DNA of 29,342 nucleotides from contig UQEF01000028.1 of assembly GCA_900540045.1 (NCBI GenBank), forward strand, positions 1-29,342, in the 5' to 3' direction. Origin of the DNA: an uncultured Eubacteriales bacterium. GTDB taxonomy: Bacteria; Bacillota; Clostridia; Christensenellales; Aristaeellaceae. The notes beneath the pieces were generated by a model that worked only from the letters and a program-made list of their open reading frames with translations, did no database searches and had not been told where the DNA came from. This document shows, one piece after another, positions 14,002 through 23,002 of the stretch (the stretch's first letter is position 1; each line of letters opens with the position of its first letter). The position numbers and the translations under genes were made by a program.

Positions 14002-14784
14002 TCAGCCATGCCTGCGCCTGACGGCATATTTGCGGATGTAGTCGCTCATCTGCGCCATGTCCATGGGCTTGCCGATGAGGAAGCCCTGGCCCTTGAAGCA
14101 GCCCAGCTCCTCGAAGAACTCAAACTGGTCCTGGTTTTCGATGCCCTTGGCGCACACATGCAGGTCCAGCGTATGCGCCATGTGCAGGATCGCCACCACC
14201 AGGCGGCAGGTCTGCTCATGTCCGGGCACGAGCGCCCCATAGGATTTGTCCAGCTCCAGGCCGTCGAAGTGCACCTCGCGCAGCAGATCGACATTGGAGT
14301 GTCCCGTGCCGAAATTGGCCAGCCACAGGCCGATGCCACGCTCGTCGTGCAGGGCGTTGAGGTTGGCGATGCCCCGCTCGGTCAGGTCCTGCGCCTCGCT
14401 GACCTCAAACTGCATTTTCTGAGGCTTGAGGCCGGTTTTTTTGAGCATGGCCAGCACATCATCCACAAAGGATTCGCGATCGGCATAGAGGGGCAGCAGG
14501 TTCATGGACAGCGTCACGTTGGAATCCGTCTGCTCGGTCAGGTCGCAGGCCGAACGCATGGCGTTTTCCAAAAACCAGCGTGAAAACAGAAGCGTCAGCG
14601 CCTCATCCCGCTCAATCAGCTCGACCACCGGCCAGGCGGGGATTACGTCGCCGTCGGGCATATGCACCTTTTCGACAAACACCTCATAGGTGTTGCAGGT
14701 ATTCTTGCCAAAGGTCCATTTTGGCTGCCCGTAGAGTTCCAGGGCATCGTTGAGAATCAGGTCTCCGATCATGTTATGGTTCAT
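14002..14784 (-). CDS. Degenerate EAL-domain protein, probably catalytically inactive
   Basis: A 260-residue protein that is a single EAL domain (PF00563), normally a c-di-GMP phosphodiesterase. Recognisable blocks are Tyr-Glu34-Val-Phe at the EAL position, Ser-Met-Asn95-Leu, Phe-Glu127-Val-Ser-Glu, Phe158-Gly-Thr-Gly-His-Ser-Asn, Leu-Glu-Leu-Asp179, and Gly-Gln-Gly-Phe near 232. Several catalytic or metal residues have changed. EAL reads EVF. The DDFG motif reads Ala156-Asn-Phe-Gly, losing both aspartates. The AEGVE motif reads Ala-Lys213-Gly-Ile-Glu. It is probably a c-di-GMP binder or a protein-interaction domain rather than an enzyme. There is no GGDEF, PAS or membrane segment. The start is supported by AGGAAGGGAG about 8 bases upstream. 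Confidence 0.8.
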   Translation of the reverse strand: MNHNMIGDLILNDALELYGQPKWTFGKNTCNTYEVFVEKVHMPDGDVIPAWPVVELIERDEALTLLFSRWFLENAMRSACDLTEQTDSNVTLSMNLLPLYADRESFVDDVLAMLKKTGLKPQKMQFEVSEAQDLTERGIANLNALHDERGIGLWLANFGTGHSNVDLLREVHFDGLELDKSYGALVPGHEQTCRLVVAILHMAHTLDLHVCAKGIENQDQFEFFEELGCFKGQGFLIGKPMDMAQMSDYIRKYAVRRRHG

Positions 14785-14924
14785 GCCAGAAGCTCCCTTC
14801 CTATGCGGTTTTCAGCCATCGCGGGCTCGCTGCTGCGTCCGTGGCATAAAAATGCCGATATATTTGCATGTATTCGCCGCCGGGCGCGGGTTTTCCTGCC
14901 GGATAAACGCGTGTTCCGGCCGCT

Positions 14925-14953
14925 TTGCGCTTTTTTACCGCGCGTGTTATAAT
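14925..14953 (+). promoter_or_regulatory. Extended -10 promoter of polC
   Basis: TATAAT (14948-14953) has TG one base upstream, and TTGCGC (14925-14930) lies 17 bases away. The polC start codon follows after 59 bases. Confidence 0.65.
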
Positions 14954-15012
14954 ACCGTAGCATCCTGCCGCGCGTGCGGCTTCCATCCTGATTGACCTGC
15001 CGAGGCGTACCA

Positions 15013-18000
15013 ATGAACAAAACCGAGCTGCTTCATCTTCTTGAGGAAACGGTTCCTCCCCTGCGTGGCAAGCTGCATATTGAGCGCGTGCTCTATCAGA
15101 AAGCCGCCAACAAGGCCTATATGAGCTTTCTAAGCGATGAGCTGGTTACCGAGCACGACTACCTGCTGTTGGAGCGCAGGCTGCGTGAGCTGTTTCCCAG
15201 GCTGACGGTGGCGCTGCGCATCGCCAGCCCCTCCCTGGGCGAAAAGTTTCTTGCCGACCTGAACCGCTACAAACCGGTCCTGACCGATTTTTTGCGCCGC
15301 CAGAGCCCCGCGCTGGCCGCCTGGATTGCCGATACCGGCTGGAGCCTGGAGGACGGGCGGATTCTGCTCACCTGTCCGGACCAGATCGCGATGGGCTTTT
15401 TTCGCTCGCACCACCTGGATGAGAAGCTGTCGCAGGCCATCTATGATATCTTCCGCGTGCGCACCCCCGTGGCGCTGACCGTATGCGGCGAGCGCGAGGC
15501 CTGGGTGGAGAAGATGCGGGCCGATCGGGGCTTTTCCTTCGCTGCCTCTCCCACGCCCGACGACGAGCCGCCGCCGTGGGATGACGCCGAGCTGGACGCC
15601 CAGGCTGCCGCGCTGTTCGGCGGCGCGCCGGGCGAAGGCGCCGGCCCTGCCGCGCCTGCCGCTCCGGCCCCGCGCACGGCACATGCCGCTCCCCGCGCCG
15701 CCGCGCCCAAAAAGCCCGCCGCACCCAAGGGCGGACCTGTGCTCAAAGGTCGCGCCGTGGGCGATGTGCCCGTCCCGATTGGTGAGCTGGCCGAGGACAG
15801 CGGTATCGTGGTCATCGAGGGCACCGTGACCGGCGTGAACGACCCCAAGGAACTCAAGGGCGGCGAAACGGTGCTGGCCTCCTTCGCCGTCTATGACGAT
15901 ACCTCCACCATCTACTGCAAGGCCTTTTACAACTACCGCATGCGCCGCGCCGCGCGCGGCGAAACGCCCGATCCCCCCACCAAGGAGGAGCGGGCGCGGG
16001 TGATGGAGCAGATTGGTCAGATCAAAAACGGCATGCGCGTGCGCCTCAGGGGAGACTGCCGCATGGACCCGTTTTTGAACGAATTGTCCGTAAGCGTGCG
16101 CGACATGCAGCAGATGCCCAAAATCGAACGCATGGATACCGCCCCCGAAAAGCGCATCGAACTGCACATGCACACCACCATGTCCACCATGGATGCCACC
16201 GCGGACGCCGGCGTGCTCATTGCACAGGCGGCCAAATGGGGCCACCCCGCCGTGGCCATCACCGACCACGGCAGCGCGCAGGCATTCCCCGCGGCCTTCG
16301 GCGCGGCCAAGAAGCAGGGCATCAAGCTCATTCCCGGTGTGGAGGGGTATCTGTGCGACCTGGTCCCCATCGTAACCGACGCGGACGACCGCCCCATCGA
16401 CGGCCCCATCGTGGTGCTGGACTTTGAAACCACGGGGCTTTCGCACGCCATGGACCGCATCATCGAAGTGGGCGCCGTCAAGCTGGAAAACGGGCAGATC
16501 GTGGACGAGCTGAGCCTCCTGTGCGACCCCGGCGTGCCCCTCAAGCCCAAAATCAGCGAAATCACCGGCATTACGGACCTGATGCTCCGCGGCAAGGAAA
16601 GCCCCGCCGAGGGCGTAAGAAAGCTCCTGGACTTCATCGGAGACTGCCCCGTGGCCGCGCACAATGCGCCCTTTGACATGGGCATGCTTCAGGCCGAGTG
16701 CAAGCGCATGGGCGTGAGCTTCCACGCGCCGGTGCTGGATACGCTCACCTTCTCGCGCAAGCTCTATCCTCAGCAAAAGAGCCACAAGCTCGGCGCGGTA
16801 TGCCGGCTGCTCGGCGTGTCGCTCAAAAACGCGCACCGGGCCGTACACGACGCGGCGGCCACGGCCAAGTGCCTTGCGCGCATGTTTGACGCGGCCAAGG
16901 AAAAGGGCGCTGCGACCCTCAAGGACATCGACGCCGTCATCAGCGGCGATACCATCGGGCAAAGCTACCACATCATTCTGCTGTGCACCAGCCAGAAGGG
17001 CATGCAGAACCTCAATCACCTCATTTCCGACAGCAACCTGCGCTACTTCTACCGCCATCCCTGCATGCCCCGGCACCTCATCAATCAGTACCGCGAGGGG
17101 CTTATTCTGGGCAGCGCGTGCGAGGCGGGCGAGCTGTTTCAGGCCATCGTCAACGACCGGCCGCAGGAGGAGATCGAACGCATCGCCAGCTGGTACGACT
17201 ATCTGGAGATTCAGCCCATCGGCAACAACGGCTTCATGATCCGCAACGGCACCGCCCGCGACGAGGAGCACCTGCGGGAATTCAACCGCAGGATCGTCGC
17301 GCTGGGTGAAAAGCTGAACAAGCCCGTGGTCGCCACCGGGGACGTGCATTTTCTCAACCCCGAGGACGCCATCTACCGCACCATTTTGCAGGCGGGCCTC
17401 GGCTATGACGACTGCGACAACCAGCCGCCCCTCTACTTCAAAACCACCGACGAAATGCTGGAAGAATTCAGCTACCTGGGCAAGGAAAAGGCGCACGAGG
17501 TCGTGATCGACGCGCCGCGCAGGATTGCCGAGCAGGTGGGGGAACTTCGCCTGTTCCCCAAGCATCCGGAGGGCAAGGACACCTTCCAGCCCTACTGGGA
17601 GGAGGCCGCGGGGGACATCGAAAGCCGCGCCTGGGGCCGCGCCAAGGAGCTTTATGGGGACCCCCTGCCCGAGATTATCCGGAAGCGGCTGGAAAAGGAG
17701 CTGGGCTCCATCATCGGCTACGGCTTCTCCACCTTGTATTCCATCGCGCAGAAGCTGGTCAGCAAGTCGCTTTCGGATGGCTACCTGGTGGGCAGCCGCG
17801 GCAGCGTGGGGTCCAGCTTCGTGGCCACCATGTGCGGCATCACCGAGGTCAATCCCCTGCCGCCGCACTACCGCTGCGACCACTGCCACAAGATGTTCCT
17901 CACCCCGCCGGAGCTGGCCAGCGTGGGCGTGGACCTGCCGGACAAGAATTGCGAAATCTGCGGCCACAAGCTGGCCAAGGACGGCTTTGACATCCCCTTC

Positions 18001-19470
18001 GAGGTATTCCTGGGCTTCAAGGGCGACAAGGTGCCCGACATCGACCTCAACTTCTCCGGCGAATACCAGCCGCGCGCCCATGCCTACATCGAGGAGCTCT
18101 TCGGCAAGGGCTACGTCTACCGCGCCGGCACCATCTCCGGCCTCGCGGAAAAGACGGCCTACGGCTTTGCCGCCAAGTACCTGGAGGAGCGCGGCATCCA
18201 TGCGGGCCGCGCCCACAAGGAACGGCTGGCGGCGGGCTGTGTGGGCGTTAAGCGCACCACAGGCCAGCACCCCGGCGGCATCGTGGTGCTGCCCAAGGAG
18301 TATGACATCTGCCAGTTTACGGCCATCCAGCATCCCGCCGACGACGTGGAAGGCACCACCATCACCACGCACTACGACTTCAACTCCATGCACGATATTC
18401 TGGTCAAGCTCGACTGTCTGGGCCACGACGATCCGACCATGATGCACCGGCTGGAGGAGCTCACCGGCGTCAACTTCCGCGAAATCCCGCTGGACGACCG
18501 CAAGGTGATGAGTCTGTTTTCCAGCCCCGAGGCCCTGGGCGTCACCCAGGAGCAGATCATGTGGGAAACCGGCACGCTGGGCATCCCGGAGTTCGGCACG
18601 AGCTTCGTGCGCGGCATGCTCATGGAAACGCGCCCCACCACCATGGAGGAGCTCATCCGCATCTCCGGCCTCTCGCACGGAACGGACGTGTGGCTGGGCA
18701 ACGCGCAGGACATCATCAATTCCGGCACGGCCAAGCTGGCTCAGTGCTTCTGTACCCGCGACGACATCATGAACTTCCTGATCTCCAAGGGCATGCAGGA
18801 GAAGATGAGCTTCGACATCATGGAAAGCGTGCGCAAGGGCCGCGGACTCAAACCCGAATGGGAGGAGGCCATGCGCGAGCACGACGTGCCCCAGTGGGCC
18901 ATCGACAGCTGCCACAAGATCAAGTATATGTTCCCGCGCGGACACGCCGTAGCCTATGTGACCATGGGCCTGCGCGTGGCGTGGTACAAGGTGTACCGTC
19001 CGCAGGCGTACTACGCTGCCTACTTCACCATTCGCGGCGATGGATTTGACGCGGGGCGCATGCTGCTCAGCCCCGAAACCCTGCGCGATCGCCTCACCGA
19101 TTTCCAAAACCGCGAGGAAAAGATGAGCGTGCGCGAGAAGCAGGAGGAAAACGCCTATCACATGCTGCTGGAGATGCAGATGCGCGGTATTCACATGCTG
19201 CCCGTGGATCTCTATAAGAGCGACGCAACCCGCTTTTTGATCGAGGACGGCAACCTGCGCTGTCCCTTCACGGCCATCAACGGCTTTGGCGACTCGGCCG
19301 TAGAGGGCATCATCGCCTCGCGCGACCCAAGCCGTCCCTACATCAGCATCGAGGATCTGCAAAACCGCGCGCACATCGGCCAGAGCATCGTGGAGATGCT
19401 GCGGGGCCAGGGCGCGCTGGAAGGACTGCCGGAAACCAGTCAGGTCGATCTGTTTTCCCTGCTGGGGTGA
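15013..19470 (+). CDS. polC: DNA polymerase III alpha subunit, PolC type
   Basis: A 1485-residue PolC, the replicative polymerase of low-GC-type Bacillota, with built-in 3'-5' proofreading. Order: N-terminal domain (to about 190); Ala/Pro-rich linker (about 200-240); OB fold (about 246-365); PHP domain starting Glu-Leu-His-Met-His-Thr; an inserted DEDDh exonuclease (about 463-623, Asp-Phe-Glu-Thr-Thr-Gly, with His-Asn-Ala-Pro-Phe-Asp and His-Asp-Ala-Ala-Ala); the rest of PHP; then palm, thumb and fingers. Gly-Ser-Arg-Gly-Ser-Val-Gly-Ser-Ser is near 925. A four-cysteine zinc module spans about 953-985, and the catalytic Pro-Asp-Ile-Asp-Leu-Asn-Phe-Ser is near 1010. The start at 15013 has a modest GAGG 7 bases upstream; an in-frame TTG at 14992 is less likely. 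No terminator follows; the next gene begins after 37 bases. Confidence 0.96.
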   Translation: MNKTELLHLLEETVPPLRGKLHIERVLYQKAANKAYMSFLSDELVTEHDYLLLERRLRELFPRLTVALRIASPSLGEKFLADLNRYKPVLTDFLRRQSPALAAWIADTGWSLEDGRILLTCPDQIAMGFFRSHHLDEKLSQAIYDIFRVRTPVALTVCGEREAWVEKMRADRGFSFAASPTPDDEPPPWDDAELDAQAAALFGGAPGEGAGPAAPAAPAPRTAHAAPRAAAPKKPAAPKGGPVLKGRAVGDVPVPIGELAEDSGIVVIEGTVTGVNDPKELKGGETVLASFAVYDDTSTIYCKAFYNYRMRRAARGETPDPPTKEERARVMEQIGQIKNGMRVRLRGDCRMDPFLNELSVSVRDMQQMPKIERMDTAPEKRIELHMHTTMSTMDATADAGVLIAQAAKWGHPAVAITDHGSAQAFPAAFGAAKKQGIKLIPGVEGYLCDLVPIVTDADDRPIDGPIVVLDFETTGLSHAMDRIIEVGAVKLENGQIVDELSLLCDPGVPLKPKISEITGITDLMLRGKESPAEGVRKLLDFIGDCPVAAHNAPFDMGMLQAECKRMGVSFHAPVLDTLTFSRKLYPQQKSHKLGAVCRLLGVSLKNAHRAVHDAAATAKCLARMFDAAKEKGAATLKDIDAVISGDTIGQSYHIILLCTSQKGMQNLNHLISDSNLRYFYRHPCMPRHLINQYREGLILGSACEAGELFQAIVNDRPQEEIERIASWYDYLEIQPIGNNGFMIRNGTARDEEHLREFNRRIVALGEKLNKPVVATGDVHFLNPEDAIYRTILQAGLGYDDCDNQPPLYFKTTDEMLEEFSYLGKEKAHEVVIDAPRRIAEQVGELRLFPKHPEGKDTFQPYWEEAAGDIESRAWGRAKELYGDPLPEIIRKRLEKELGSIIGYGFSTLYSIAQKLVSKSLSDGYLVGSRGSVGSSFVATMCGITEVNPLPPHYRCDHCHKMFLTPPELASVGVDLPDKNCEICGHKLAKDGFDIPFEVFLGFKGDKVPDIDLNFSGEYQPRAHAYIEELFGKGYVYRAGTISGLAEKTAYGFAAKYLEERGIHAGRAHKERLAAGCVGVKRTTGQHPGGIVVLPKEYDICQFTAIQHPADDVEGTTITTHYDFNSMHDILVKLDCLGHDDPTMMHRLEELTGVNFREIPLDDRKVMSLFSSPEALGVTQEQIMWETGTLGIPEFGTSFVRGMLMETRPTTMEELIRISGLSHGTDVWLGNAQDIINSGTAKLAQCFCTRDDIMNFLISKGMQEKMSFDIMESVRKGRGLKPEWEEAMREHDVPQWAIDSCHKIKYMFPRGHAVAYVTMGLRVAWYKVYRPQAYYAAYFTIRGDGFDAGRMLLSPETLRDRLTDFQNREEKMSVREKQEENAYHMLLEMQMRGIHMLPVDLYKSDATRFLIEDGNLRCPFTAINGFGDSAVEGIIASRDPSRPYISIEDLQNRAHIGQSIVEMLRGQGALEGLPETSQVDLFSLLG

Positions 19471-19507
19471 GGGGCTTCACAAGTCGAACGGGCAAGGGAG
19501 GATTCGC

Positions 19508-21199
19508 ATGGAGCATGCGTCGATTCTGGCACAGAAATCCTTTTGGCCACGCCTGCTTGCGGCGCTTGCGCTGCTGGCGATGCTGATCGTGGGCCGCTAT
19601 ACCTACAGGGATTATGGGATCACGGTTGATGAGACTGTCGAACGGGATAGTACGCTCATCAACTATCAATATGCGTTTCAAACACTTTTCGGAAGAGATT
19701 TGTCGCTTAGCGATCAACCCTTGGAAACCTATAAGGACCGTCATTACGGCGTGACGCTTCAGATGCCCACCGTGATGGTGGAGCATCTCACAGGCTTCAC
19801 CATGCCCTCACGCGACATTTACATGCTTCGTCATCTGTGGACCTTTCTGCTCTGTCTGTCGGGGCTGGCATGCTTCTACCTCTTTCTGGAAAGGGTCTTA
19901 TCCAACAGATGGTATGCGCTGCTGGGCCTGTTGATGCTGGCGCTGTACCCGCGCTTTTGGGGCGAGCAGTTTACCAACATCAAGGACATGGTCTTCATGG
20001 CCGCCTGCTGCTGGGCGTTGCTTGCCACGGCGCTGAGCCTCCGCCATGAAGGAAAATGGCGATGGGAGATTTTAAGCGCCCTTCTCTTTGCCCTCTGCGC
20101 CAATACCCGCGTCATCGGATTTCTCTTTCCGTCGCTGTTGTTTGGCTACCGGGTGCTGCGCGACGGCGTGCTGACGCCCGTGTGGAAGAAAGGCGGCGCC
20201 CGGCGGTTCTTTGCTCAGCTGGCAAAACACGCTCTGGCGCTCCTGTTGATGCTGGTGTGCTATGTGCTGGTCACGCCCGCTGCATGGGCTTCTCCGCTTA
20301 CGTTCCTCATAGAAACATTCCAAGAGTTCTCGAACTACAACATCTGGAACGGGACGGTCTATTTCCTGGGAGACTGGTATTCCGGCAACGCGCTTCCCTG
20401 GTATTACCTTCCCGTATGGCTGTGCCTTTCCATCCCGCTGTGGTATCTGGCCTTCATGCTCGCCGGGGCCGCTGGGGCGGCAGCGTTTGTCCTGCGCAGC
20501 CGTCGCCGGTTGGGGATTGCGTTGCGCCGCGTGCTACTTGGACCGGGCCGCTGGTTCGTGCTGTGCCTGACCGTGGCCGTATTGCCCGTGGCTGCCGCCA
20601 TCCTGATGCACAGCACGCTCTATAATGGCTGGCGGCACATGTACTTTATTTTCCCGGAGCTGGTGGTGGTTGCGCTGTTTGGCGTGCAATGGCTGTTTCG
20701 CCTGCTGCGCGGCCGCCGCTGGCCACGTCGGCTTTTGGCGGGCGGGCTGGCCGCCCTGCTGGCGGGACAGGCCTGCTGGATCGGCTGGATGCATCCGTTT
20801 GAGAAATTCTATCTCAATCCGGTCGGGCAATCCATGTGCGATCTGCTTGAAAAGGATTACTGGTATGAAAGCACCACAGCGCAGCTCCAGCGCATTCTTG
20901 AGGTCGATGACTCGCGTCGTATCAATTTGTCGCACAATGCCTTTTCCTATCTTCCCGCCTTCCATTACCTTTCCGATGAGGATGCCCGGCGTGTCTATGT
21001 CTACAATTCCTTAACCTATACGGATTGGACGCCCATTGACTATATCATTGACGAGAGCTGCGGGCCTGTGAGCAGCACCTTTCCCGGCTTCACCCCGGTT
21101 TACGAACTGCGCTGCGCCAACGGCATGCTGCTTTCAACAATCTATATGAGAGACGAGGCGCTTGCTGAGCGTTTCGGCGGCCGGTGGCCGCAGCAATAA
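19508..21199 (+). CDS. GT-C type polytopic membrane glycosyltransferase (GT39/ArnT-like)
   Basis: A 563-residue membrane protein with about ten or more hydrophobic segments and a soluble C-terminal tail. The architecture fits GT-C glycosyltransferases (dolichyl/undecaprenyl-phosphate sugar dependent, PMT/ArnT-like). The first extracellular loop carries Gly-Ile-Thr-Val-Asp-Glu (about residues 38-43), the acidic spot where GT-C enzymes keep their catalytic Asp/Glu. Arg-Phe-Trp-Gly-Glu-Gln-Phe-Thr-Asn near 148-156 and Trp-Arg-His-Met-Tyr near 376-380 also look functional. Acceptor and donor are unknown. The start has GGGAGG 7 bases upstream. It lies 37 bases after polC with no terminator between, so at least partial co-transcription with polC is likely. 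Confidence 0.7.
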   Translation: MEHASILAQKSFWPRLLAALALLAMLIVGRYTYRDYGITVDETVERDSTLINYQYAFQTLFGRDLSLSDQPLETYKDRHYGVTLQMPTVMVEHLTGFTMPSRDIYMLRHLWTFLLCLSGLACFYLFLERVLSNRWYALLGLLMLALYPRFWGEQFTNIKDMVFMAACCWALLATALSLRHEGKWRWEILSALLFALCANTRVIGFLFPSLLFGYRVLRDGVLTPVWKKGGARRFFAQLAKHALALLLMLVCYVLVTPAAWASPLTFLIETFQEFSNYNIWNGTVYFLGDWYSGNALPWYYLPVWLCLSIPLWYLAFMLAGAAGAAAFVLRSRRRLGIALRRVLLGPGRWFVLCLTVAVLPVAAAILMHSTLYNGWRHMYFIFPELVVVALFGVQWLFRLLRGRRWPRRLLAGGLAALLAGQACWIGWMHPFEKFYLNPVGQSMCDLLEKDYWYESTTAQLQRILEVDDSRRINLSHNAFSYLPAFHYLSDEDARRVYVYNSLTYTDWTPIDYIIDESCGPVSSTFPGFTPVYELRCANGMLLSTIYMRDEALAERFGGRWPQQ

Positions 21200-21212
21200 A
21201 GGAGGGAAAATC

Positions 21213-21740
21213 TTGGATGCCTTAGCACAAAACCTGACCGGCGTCATCGTGGAGATGGCCCTCAAGATGGGCCTGAGCCGCGCGCCCCTGTCGCTCAACT
21301 ACCCGTGCGCGTCCCTTGCGCGCATGCTGGGCGTGCCAGCCGGACCGCAGGCGGTTAAGGCGGCGCTGGACGCATTTTTCGCCGCGCGCACCAGCCTGTT
21401 CGGTGCGGTCCAGGTTGAAGCTCACGAAGACGGGTTCTGCCTCACCATTCCCGCCGAGGGCGTGGCGCGCGTAGTATCGCAGGCTCCTGCCGCGGCGTTT
21501 CTGCGCGACCTGATCCATACGGCCCAGCTTCCCGGCGCGACGGCGGAGGATCTGCTGGCGGCCTTTCGCCGCCATTCGTCCCATGTGCATGTCGAACCCG
21601 TTGACAATGACGAATTTGACTGGCTGGTCTACTTTGAGGACGGGGTGCCGGACGATTTCCGCTACTGCATCGACACGCACGACGGCTTTGCCAGCTATCA
21701 CCGCTTTTCCAGGGAGGATTACGAAGCATTCGGCTTCTGA
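21213..21740 (+). CDS. DUF3877-like protein of unknown function, TTG start
   Basis: A 175-residue soluble protein. Length and the N-terminal block (Leu-Ser-Leu-Asn-Tyr-Pro-Cys-Ala-Ser-Leu-Ala-Arg-Met-Leu-Gly) recall DUF3877 (PF12993), a family of gut Clostridia with no known role; I assign this from memory with moderate confidence. The C-terminal part is rich in Asp/Glu and His. The start is a TTG at 21213 with a very strong AAAGGAGGG seven bases upstream. The nearby ATG at 21217 is out of frame, and an upstream in-frame ATG at 21162 lies inside the previous gene. The ribosome site overlaps the stop codon of the glycosyltransferase, so the two are coupled. Confidence 0.7.
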   Translation: MDALAQNLTGVIVEMALKMGLSRAPLSLNYPCASLARMLGVPAGPQAVKAALDAFFAARTSLFGAVQVEAHEDGFCLTIPAEGVARVVSQAPAAAFLRDLIHTAQLPGATAEDLLAAFRRHSSHVHVEPVDNDEFDWLVYFEDGVPDDFRYCIDTHDGFASYHRFSREDYEAFGF

Positions 21741-21879
21741 CCGCGCCGACATTTCCGCCGGTTTTCTGCAACTAACAAAATCTTTTTTCACAAGTGGAAC
21801 CTTTGGGCCGGTCCATTCGTCTGTTCCTCTGAAGGCCCCGGCAGACGGCCGGACGCCGCTCAAAGGAGGATGCATCAAG

Positions 21880-22893
21880 ATGAAGAAGAACCGCTTTCTT
21901 GCCCTGGCGCTCTCGCTGCTGATGGCGCTGGCCCTGCCCCTTGGCGCTTTTGCCGAGGAGAATGAGCCCGACACCCTGCTGGAAGGCCTGGTGACGGAGG
22001 TGCTTGAGCAGGGCTTTGTGATGGAGGATATCGAGTTGGGCAGCGTATTGCTCAATGTGGATGAAACCACCGTGATGGACGGGATTCTGGCCGAGGGCGA
22101 CATCGAGGTAGGCCAGTACGTGTTCGTGGAATATGACGGCCGCCTCACGCGCAGCCTTCCCCCGCAGGCGCATGCCGACCGCGTGGGCTGCTACCGGCTG
22201 ACCGGCACGGTGGACCTTTCCCTGTCCATGGGCGTGCTGCTCACCGGCGACCCGACCTTCGGCGATGTGATCATCCGCGTGGACGGGTCCATGCCGCATC
22301 TGTATCAGGGCATGCCCATCACCGTCTACTATAACGGCGTGATGGCCATGAGCTACCCCGGTCAGGTCACGGCCCGCCACATCGTGGTGCCCGAGCTCAC
22401 CGGCGTGGTCAGCGACCGCGACAGCGCAGGCTTCACCCTGACCGACGCCGAGGGGAACGAATACCGTGTGCTGCTTTCCGAGCAGACCTTCACCGGCGTG
22501 TTGTCCGCCTCGGTGGAGGATGCGCCCGTCGTGGAGGATGCGGTGCAGGAGGACGCCGCGGAGGCCGAAACCGCGGAGAATGCCGAAGCGACTGCTGATG
22601 ACGAACCGGCTGCGGAGCCCCCGGCGGACGAGCCTGCCACGCAGGAGCCTGAAACGGAGGATCCCGCCGCAGCGGAACCGGCTGATGGCGAATCCGCCAC
22701 AGACGAGCCCCTCCTGGAGGAATCCGTCACGGATGAGCCCGCCAGCGATGCCGCGGATGCTTCCCAGGCCGCTCCCCTGCCCACCGTGGAATGGGGCGAC
22801 GGCGATACCGTCACTGTGTACTATAACGGCGTTATGACCCGCAGCATTCCGCCCCAGGTGACCGCCCTGGAGGTGCTGGTGCTTCGGAACTAA
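21880..22893 (+). CDS. Secreted protein with three beta-rich repeats and an acidic insert
   Basis: A 337-residue exported protein with a signal peptide (1-25, Ala-Phe-Ala). Three homologous modules each end in Tyr-(Tyr/Asp)-(Asn/Asp)-Gly-(Val/Arg)-(Met/Leu)-x-x-Ser-x-Pro-x-Gln: residues 80-98, 147-163 and 312-327. Each begins with a Gly-x-Val turn (about 36, 109 and 175). An Asp/Glu/Pro/Ala-rich segment (about 213-297) interrupts the third module. The folds look like small OB or beta-barrel units, similar in flavour to DUF3221-type secreted domains, but I cannot assign a family or function. The start at 21880 has AAAGGAGGA nine bases upstream. A 139-base gap without a terminator separates it from the DUF3877-like gene. 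Confidence 0.7.
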   Translation: MKKNRFLALALSLLMALALPLGAFAEENEPDTLLEGLVTEVLEQGFVMEDIELGSVLLNVDETTVMDGILAEGDIEVGQYVFVEYDGRLTRSLPPQAHADRVGCYRLTGTVDLSLSMGVLLTGDPTFGDVIIRVDGSMPHLYQGMPITVYYNGVMAMSYPGQVTARHIVVPELTGVVSDRDSAGFTLTDAEGNEYRVLLSEQTFTGVLSASVEDAPVVEDAVQEDAAEAETAENAEATADDEPAAEPPADEPATQEPETEDPAAAEPADGESATDEPLLEESVTDEPASDAADASQAAPLPTVEWGDGDTVTVYYNGVMTRSIPPQVTALEVLVLRN

Positions 22894-22903
22894 AGCCGGC
22901 ATC

Positions 22904-22937
22904 CGGCGCGGCGCGCATTGCGCCGCGCCGCTTTTTT
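22904..22937 (+). terminator. Intrinsic terminator after the triple-repeat gene
   Basis: A perfect 11-base-pair stem (22904-22914 with 22920-22930) has a five-base loop and is followed by CTTTTTT. Confidence 0.92.
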
Positions 22938-22938
22938 A

Positions 22939-22947
22939 TGTTACAAT
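22939..22947 (+). promoter_or_regulatory. Extended -10 promoter of the GNAT gene
   Basis: TG (22939-22940), one base, then TACAAT (22942-22947) directly abut the preceding terminator, whose stem occupies the -35 position. The start codon follows after 55 bases. Confidence 0.5.
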
Positions 22948-23002
22948 AAAGGATAGAAGCGCTGCGTTTTGAACCGCCAATCACGCATAAGGAGGCCCGG
23001 TC

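Noticed and set aside
15130..19374. A 1414-codon open frame on the minus strand opposite polC
   Set aside because: It is the antisense shadow of a GC-rich gene. The composition is Ala/Gly/His/Val-rich with no recognisable domain and no ribosome site, and polC motifs are unmistakable on the plus strand.
19636..21596. Further TGTCGAA heptamers at 19636-19642 and 21590-21596
   Set aside because: Both lie inside coding sequence with no promoter nearby, so they are probably chance matches.
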